The position numbers and the translations under genes are program-made. A stretch of DNA of 8,924 nt from Acidobacteriota bacterium (GTDB lineage: Bacteria; Acidobacteriota; Terriglobia; UBA7540), in contig JAKASH010000085.1 of assembly GCA_021828225.1 (NCBI GenBank), forward strand, positions 1 through 8,924. The letters are read 5' to 3'. A model generated the notes under the pieces. That model was given only the letters and a program-made list of their open reading frames with translations, was not told where the DNA came from and did no database searches. Shown in pieces: positions 5,929 to 8,924 of the stretch; position 1 is the stretch's first letter; each line of letters begins with the position of its first letter.

Positions 5929-7755
5929 ATGAAGCGCAGGAAATTCTTTCATGTTTTAGGCGGCTTTGCCGCCGGGTCGGCTTTCTGGCCTTTGTCCGGC
6001 CGCAGGTCGCTTGCGGCCAGTTCTTCTTCCGCGCTCCCCGCTGCGGGTGTCGCCAAGGGGTTTGACCATTACACCGAGGACTACGCCCAATTTTGCGCCA
6101 CTCCCGCGAACGAGCGCGCCTTTTACGCCTTGCGCGACGGCCGCATTGTCTCCGAAAAGCTGGACAACCAGGATTGGAAGCCCACGGGTTGGGGTGATCC
6201 GCCTGCGTTGCCCGTGCCGGGCGGCTCGCATGACGGTGTGCCGATGATTTCGCCCATCCCGGACCTGGCCGGAAAAGGACCCTATAAGCCCACCTGGGAT
6301 TCGCTGCTTCAGTACGAATGTCCCGAATGGTACCGCGACGCCAAGTTCGGCATCTGGAATCACTGGAGCCCGCAGTGCGTGCCCGAAGACGGCGACTGGT
6401 ACGCTCGCAACATGTATATGCAAGGCTCCGGCCAGAACAAATTCCAGGTCGCCCACTACGGCCCGCCCTCGCGGTTCGGGTACAAGGATCTTTGCGCCCA
6501 GTGGACGCTGTTGAACTGGCAGCCCTCGGAATTGATGGATCTGTACGTAAAGGCCGGCGCCCGCTTTTTCGTCTCTCTTGCCAACCATCACGACGGTTTC
6601 GATACCTGGAACTCCAAGCATCACCCCTGGAATGCGGCCAACCTCGGCCCGCACCGCGACGTGATTGGAACCTGGGCGGCCGAGGCGCGCAAGCGCAATC
6701 TGCGCTTTGGCGTCACCGTGCACCAGGCCCGCAACTGGTGGTGGTTCCAGACCAGCCACGGCGCCGACGCCACTGGCCCCCTGGCCGGACACCCTTATGA
6801 CGGCCGCCTGACCCTGGCCGAGGGCCGCGACCAGTGGTGGGAAGGCTACGATCCGCAGCAGCTCTATGGCGCGAAGCATCCCTTCGACGCCCTGCCCGAC
6901 GTCTCCTACGTCAAGAACTTTTACGACCGTACTCGCGACCTGGTGGACCAGCACAGCCCTGACCTGCTTTACTTCGATAATCCGCTCTTTCCTCTGGGCT
7001 GGGGCGGGATGAATATTGGCGCCTATTTTTACAACAACAATCTGCACCTCAACAACGGCAAAATAGAAGGTGTTATCACCATCAAGAATGTCCCGCCGCA
7101 TCTGGCCAAATCGGTGGTGGCCGACATCGAGCGCGGCCTGGCCGCCACGATCCTGCCCCATCCTTGGCAGTCGGAGACCTGCATCGGCGATTGGCATTAC
7201 CAGCGCGAATTATTCAACCACCCGGGCGAGTACGGCGGGTACATGCACCCGCGCGAGGTCATCCATTGGCTGGTCGATACGGTCAGCAAAAACGGCACGT
7301 TCCTGCTGAACATCCCCGGCAAACCCGACGGCACCATTGACCGCAAGGAGCGCCTGATCCTCGAACACATCGCGGAATGGTTCAAGATCAACAGCGAAGC
7401 TATCTACTCCACCCGCCCGTGGAAGGTCTATGGCGAGGGGCCGCACATGATCAAGGCAGGGTCGTTCCAGGGCAAATCGACCAAAGAGCTTGATGCCCGC
7501 GACATCCGCTTCACCCGCAACAAGGCCAACACCATGGTTTATGCCATCGCGCTCGGCTGGCCGGAACAGGCTCTGCTTCTCCGTTCGTTCGGCACCGCGG
7601 CGGCCACCCGTCCCGGCAAGGTGGCCCACGTTGAGCTGCTGGGCTCGCCGGCAAAACTCCACTGGCATCAGAACGCCGAGGGCCTCCGCATCGAACTCCC
7701 TCAGCAAAAACCGGCCTCCGACTACGCCGTGGTCTTCAAGCTCAGCCTCGCCTGA
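5929..7755 (+). CDS. GH29 alpha-L-fucosidase, Tat-exported
   Basis: A 608-residue exported enzyme releasing terminal alpha-L-fucose from glycans. A strong ribosome binding site (GAGAGGGGGA, ending eight bases upstream) fixes ATG 5929. Residues 3-7 (RRKFF) begin a twin-arginine signal ending near residue 30. Residues about 40-130 are an N-terminal extension I cannot assign. The GH29 barrel starts at EWYRDAKFGIWNHWSPQ (133-149; H145 in the fucose pocket), followed by ANHHDGFDTW (218-227, the conserved His pair H220-H221). PDLLYFDNP follows, where D350 is the expected nucleophile. SETCIGDWHY (415-424) matches the ETC...W-Y region of the family, and GTFLLNIPGKPDGTI (456-470) closes the barrel. 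The rest is the usual C-terminal beta-sandwich. The frame is intact and third codon positions look much richer in G and C than in the lactonase, hinting at a different history. Its 3' end touches a transposase remnant. Linkage specificity cannot be read from sequence; fucosidase identity is firm. Confidence 0.94.
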   Translation: MKRRKFFHVLGGFAAGSAFWPLSGRRSLAASSSSALPAAGVAKGFDHYTEDYAQFCATPANERAFYALRDGRIVSEKLDNQDWKPTGWGDPPALPVPGGSHDGVPMISPIPDLAGKGPYKPTWDSLLQYECPEWYRDAKFGIWNHWSPQCVPEDGDWYARNMYMQGSGQNKFQVAHYGPPSRFGYKDLCAQWTLLNWQPSELMDLYVKAGARFFVSLANHHDGFDTWNSKHHPWNAANLGPHRDVIGTWAAEARKRNLRFGVTVHQARNWWWFQTSHGADATGPLAGHPYDGRLTLAEGRDQWWEGYDPQQLYGAKHPFDALPDVSYVKNFYDRTRDLVDQHSPDLLYFDNPLFPLGWGGMNIGAYFYNNNLHLNNGKIEGVITIKNVPPHLAKSVVADIERGLAATILPHPWQSETCIGDWHYQRELFNHPGEYGGYMHPREVIHWLVDTVSKNGTFLLNIPGKPDGTIDRKERLILEHIAEWFKINSEAIYSTRPWKVYGEGPHMIKAGSFQGKSTKELDARDIRFTRNKANTMVYAIALGWPEQALLLRSFGTAAATRPGKVAHVELLGSPAKLHWHQNAEGLRIELPQQKPASDYAVVFKLSLA

Positions 7756-7757
7756 TC

Positions 7758-8165
7758 GATGTCACAGTATACGAGGTTGCACACTTTCTCGATGAGCAAT
7801 CGGCCGGGCAATAGCTTGAAGGTGTGGATGCGACGAGACTGCGAACCGCGAGTACGCCAAATCTGGCTGATCGTCATGCGGTCGAGCCCTGTGGCCTCAG
7901 ACGAAGTGCGCGTGCTCCAGTACGTCTGTCCGCTCGGGGTCCGAACCACGGTCTGCTCGACCTGACCATCCGTAGCTTGTCGTTGCGCTCCGGGGCGCGG
8001 CTTTTCATAGAGTCCTTTCAAGCGGTCTTTCAGAAATCGAGAACATCACTTGCCTACTATGTCCATCGAGCAGCGCGGTTTCTTCGCCAGCGCTTGTGCT
8101 CGAGCCCCTTGGCGAATACCAGCACCACCCGCGCTCGCCGAGCAAGCTCCGGCTGGCTATACCTC
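7758..8165 (-). mobile_element. IS630-type transposase remnant (N-terminal part only)
   Basis: The minus strand carries the DNA-binding N-terminal third of an IS630-family transposase in broken form. From its start: [19 protein letters not shown] (about 8149-8093). A one-base frameshift then leads to SMDIVGK, a TGA at the place of the family's Trp, and [16 protein letters not shown]. The series ends with YWSTRTSSEATGLD, ISQIWR, and TFKLLPGRLLIEKV. A few residues are missing before YWSTR. The match stops at about 7758, two bases from the fucosidase stop, so the entire DDE catalytic domain is lost. Intact members have roughly 340-360 residues; about 130 remain. No terminal inverted repeats were recognised at either end. 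It is dead and serves as a recombination scar between the fucosidase and the kbl fragment. Confidence 0.8.
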
Positions 8166-8176
8166 CGCTGATCGGT

Positions 8177-8437
8177 GGATTTAACCTGCCATCGTGCACG
8201 CCGACCAAGGAGGCGCTTAACCGCTGGGGCTGCGGGTTCTCCTCGGTTCGCTTTATCTGCGGAACGCGGGCCATCCACCAGCAGATGGAAGACGGCCTGA
8301 GCCGGTTTCTGAGTACGGACGACACAATCTTTTACAGCTCCGGCTTCGACGCCAACGGCGGGATGTTTGAAATGCCGCTGGACGCCGAAGACGCGGTTGT
8401 TTCCTACGAGCTGAATCATGCCAGCATTATCGACTGA
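8177..8437 (+). pseudogene. kbl: Glycine C-acetyltransferase (2-amino-3-ketobutyrate CoA ligase) internal fragment
   Basis: Intact Kbl is a PLP enzyme of threonine breakdown that cleaves 2-amino-3-ketobutyrate with CoA to glycine and acetyl-CoA. Only about 75 residues survive, matching E. coli Kbl from about residue 63 to 138. From AAG 8207 the frame reads [30 protein letters not shown] and NHASIID, then stops at TGA 8435-8437, where the family continues with Gly (a GGA to TGA change would explain it). A further shifted trace (CTGTGCTA near 8446) may be the following RLC. The N-terminus is replaced by the IS630 remnant; homology before 8207 is blurred. The PLP-binding lysine region and all downstream parts are absent, so the fragment cannot be an enzyme. 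Confidence 0.85.
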
Positions 8438-8798
8438 ATCCGCTGTGCTACAGATAGATGGATTGAGGGGTAGAAGAAAAGCCGTACAGAGCTGATTTAA
8501 CTGCAAAAGCTTACGTTAAGCCTCCGCATCCTGCGAGGGGTAGGGTCTTGTATCGGGAGGTCATCGTGGCAGGCTTCCGGTAATAGCCAGGCCTTGGCCG
8601 CTTTGACCGATGGAGTGCTAATCATGACCTCGACGCTGGGGGTTATCAAGAAAGTTCTGGATGGTTTTCTTATGTTTGTATTGGGCCATGCTGTCGTTGG
8701 CGCGCCTGCCGCCGAGAAAATAAAGCATCTTGGTGAAATCATCTTTGATGGTGTAACGGTTGCGCCGGTAGTAAAGTTCGCAGAACTGCATAAGGAAC
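8438..8798. other. 361 bases with no recognisable gene
   Basis: Between the kbl fragment and the GH3 stop I recognise nothing. Open frames exist on both strands (8594-8830 plus, 8618-8887 minus), but neither has a start with a clear ribosome binding site or any family motif, and both overlap the GH3 end. Since the flanks are gene scraps, this is probably further decayed sequence and the GH3 3' trailer. No clear GH3 terminator hairpin is visible. Confidence 0.45.
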
Positions 8799-8924
8799 CT
8801 AGCTTGCGGCCACGCGCTGGGACGTGCTGACGGTTTGCGTGGAGCTTGAACCCACTCTGAGGTCGACGGTCCCGGGCGCCACCACACGGCGCATATTGAG
8901 GTCGTAATCCGCCAGCAATTCCGG
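8799..8924 (-). CDS. GH3 glycosidase, C-terminal end (runs in from right edge)
   Basis: The last 41 codons of a minus-strand gene ending at TAG (complement 8799-8801). The text PELLADYDLNMRRVV then APGTVDLRVGSSS matches the fibronectin type III-like C-terminal domain of GH3 beta-glucosidases and beta-xylosidases, which typically reads L-x-x-Y/F-D-x-x-M-x-W/F-V-V-E-P-G followed by F-x-V-x-V-G-x-S-S. The usual Glu before PG is Ala here. The catalytic domains lie outside the window, so substrate is open. The protein would cleave beta-linked glucose, xylose or similar units and adds a third glycosidase to the neighbourhood. The tail after GSSS is Ser/Thr-rich and not conserved. Confidence 0.7.
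   Translation of the reverse strand, partial: PELLADYDLNMRRVVAPGTVDLRVGSSSTQTVSTSQRVAAS

Noticed and set aside
5956..7197. 413-codon open frame on the minus strand
   Set aside because: It lies entirely inside the GH29 gene, whose high G/C third positions suppress stops on the opposite strand. The product has no family motif, while the plus-strand frame has many.
8096..8206. N-terminal extension of the kbl frame as real coding sequence
   Set aside because: Before about 8177 the plus-strand frame does not match Kbl, whereas the minus strand there clearly matches the IS630 transposase N-terminus.
8594..8830. Plus-strand 78-codon frame as a gene
   Set aside because: There is no family resemblance and no ribosome binding site. 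It overlaps the GH3 C-terminus on the other strand and sits in a decayed area.
1..8924. CRISPR arrays, tRNA, rRNA, riboswitches, phage genes, toxin-antitoxin pairs
   Set aside because: I saw no spaced direct repeats, no tRNA-like cloverleaf with a T-loop, no rRNA-like stretch and no matching protein motifs. The repeat structure in 2071-3900 is protein TPR periodicity, not DNA repeats.

Overview
The window looks like a chromosomal segment of a soil-type, glycan-degrading bacterium, most likely Acidobacteriota. This rests on twin-arginine-exported glycoside hydrolases, a long TPR protein and a multiheme cytochrome of a type I associate with that phylum. No marker gene proves the assignment.

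Layout: at the left edge a GH35 beta-galactosidase runs leftwards out of the window (1-791, minus). A 312-base divergent region follows. Then, all on plus, come a COG3618-type sugar lactonase (1104-1943), a TPR-repeat gene broken by two in-frame stops (2071-3900), and an L-rhamnose/L-fucose mutarotase of the RhaM family (4019-4342). A 392-base non-coding gap carries a MITE-like inverted-repeat element (about 4535-4672). It is followed by a frameshifted, decayed multiheme c-type cytochrome (4735 to about 5738) and an intact GH29 alpha-L-fucosidase (5929-7755). Directly after the fucosidase stop lies a scrap yard: the N-terminal part of an IS630-type transposase (minus, about 7758-8165) and an internal fragment of glycine C-acetyltransferase kbl (plus, about 8177-8437). 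Next come about 360 bases I cannot assign. The last 41 codons of a GH3 glycosidase enter from the right edge (8799-8924, minus).

Functional picture (inference from families and context): exported GH29 and GH35 enzymes, possibly with GH3, would remove terminal L-fucose and beta-galactose from fucosylated glycans such as plant cell-wall side chains. The mutarotase would interconvert the anomers of the released sugar. The lactonase would hydrolyse the aldonolactone of the non-phosphorylative L-fucose (or L-rhamnose) oxidation pathway. The sugar dehydrogenase, aldonate dehydratase and later enzymes are not in the window.

A notable pattern is that every complete carbohydrate gene is open and keeps its key residues. 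All four genes without an obvious sugar role (TPR, cytochrome, transposase, kbl) carry stops, frameshifts or truncations. I see no clearly new biological system. The most useful second-look items are the two stops in the TPR gene, the cytochrome frameshift inside its heme region, the IS630 scar abutting the fucosidase stop, and the MITE-like element.
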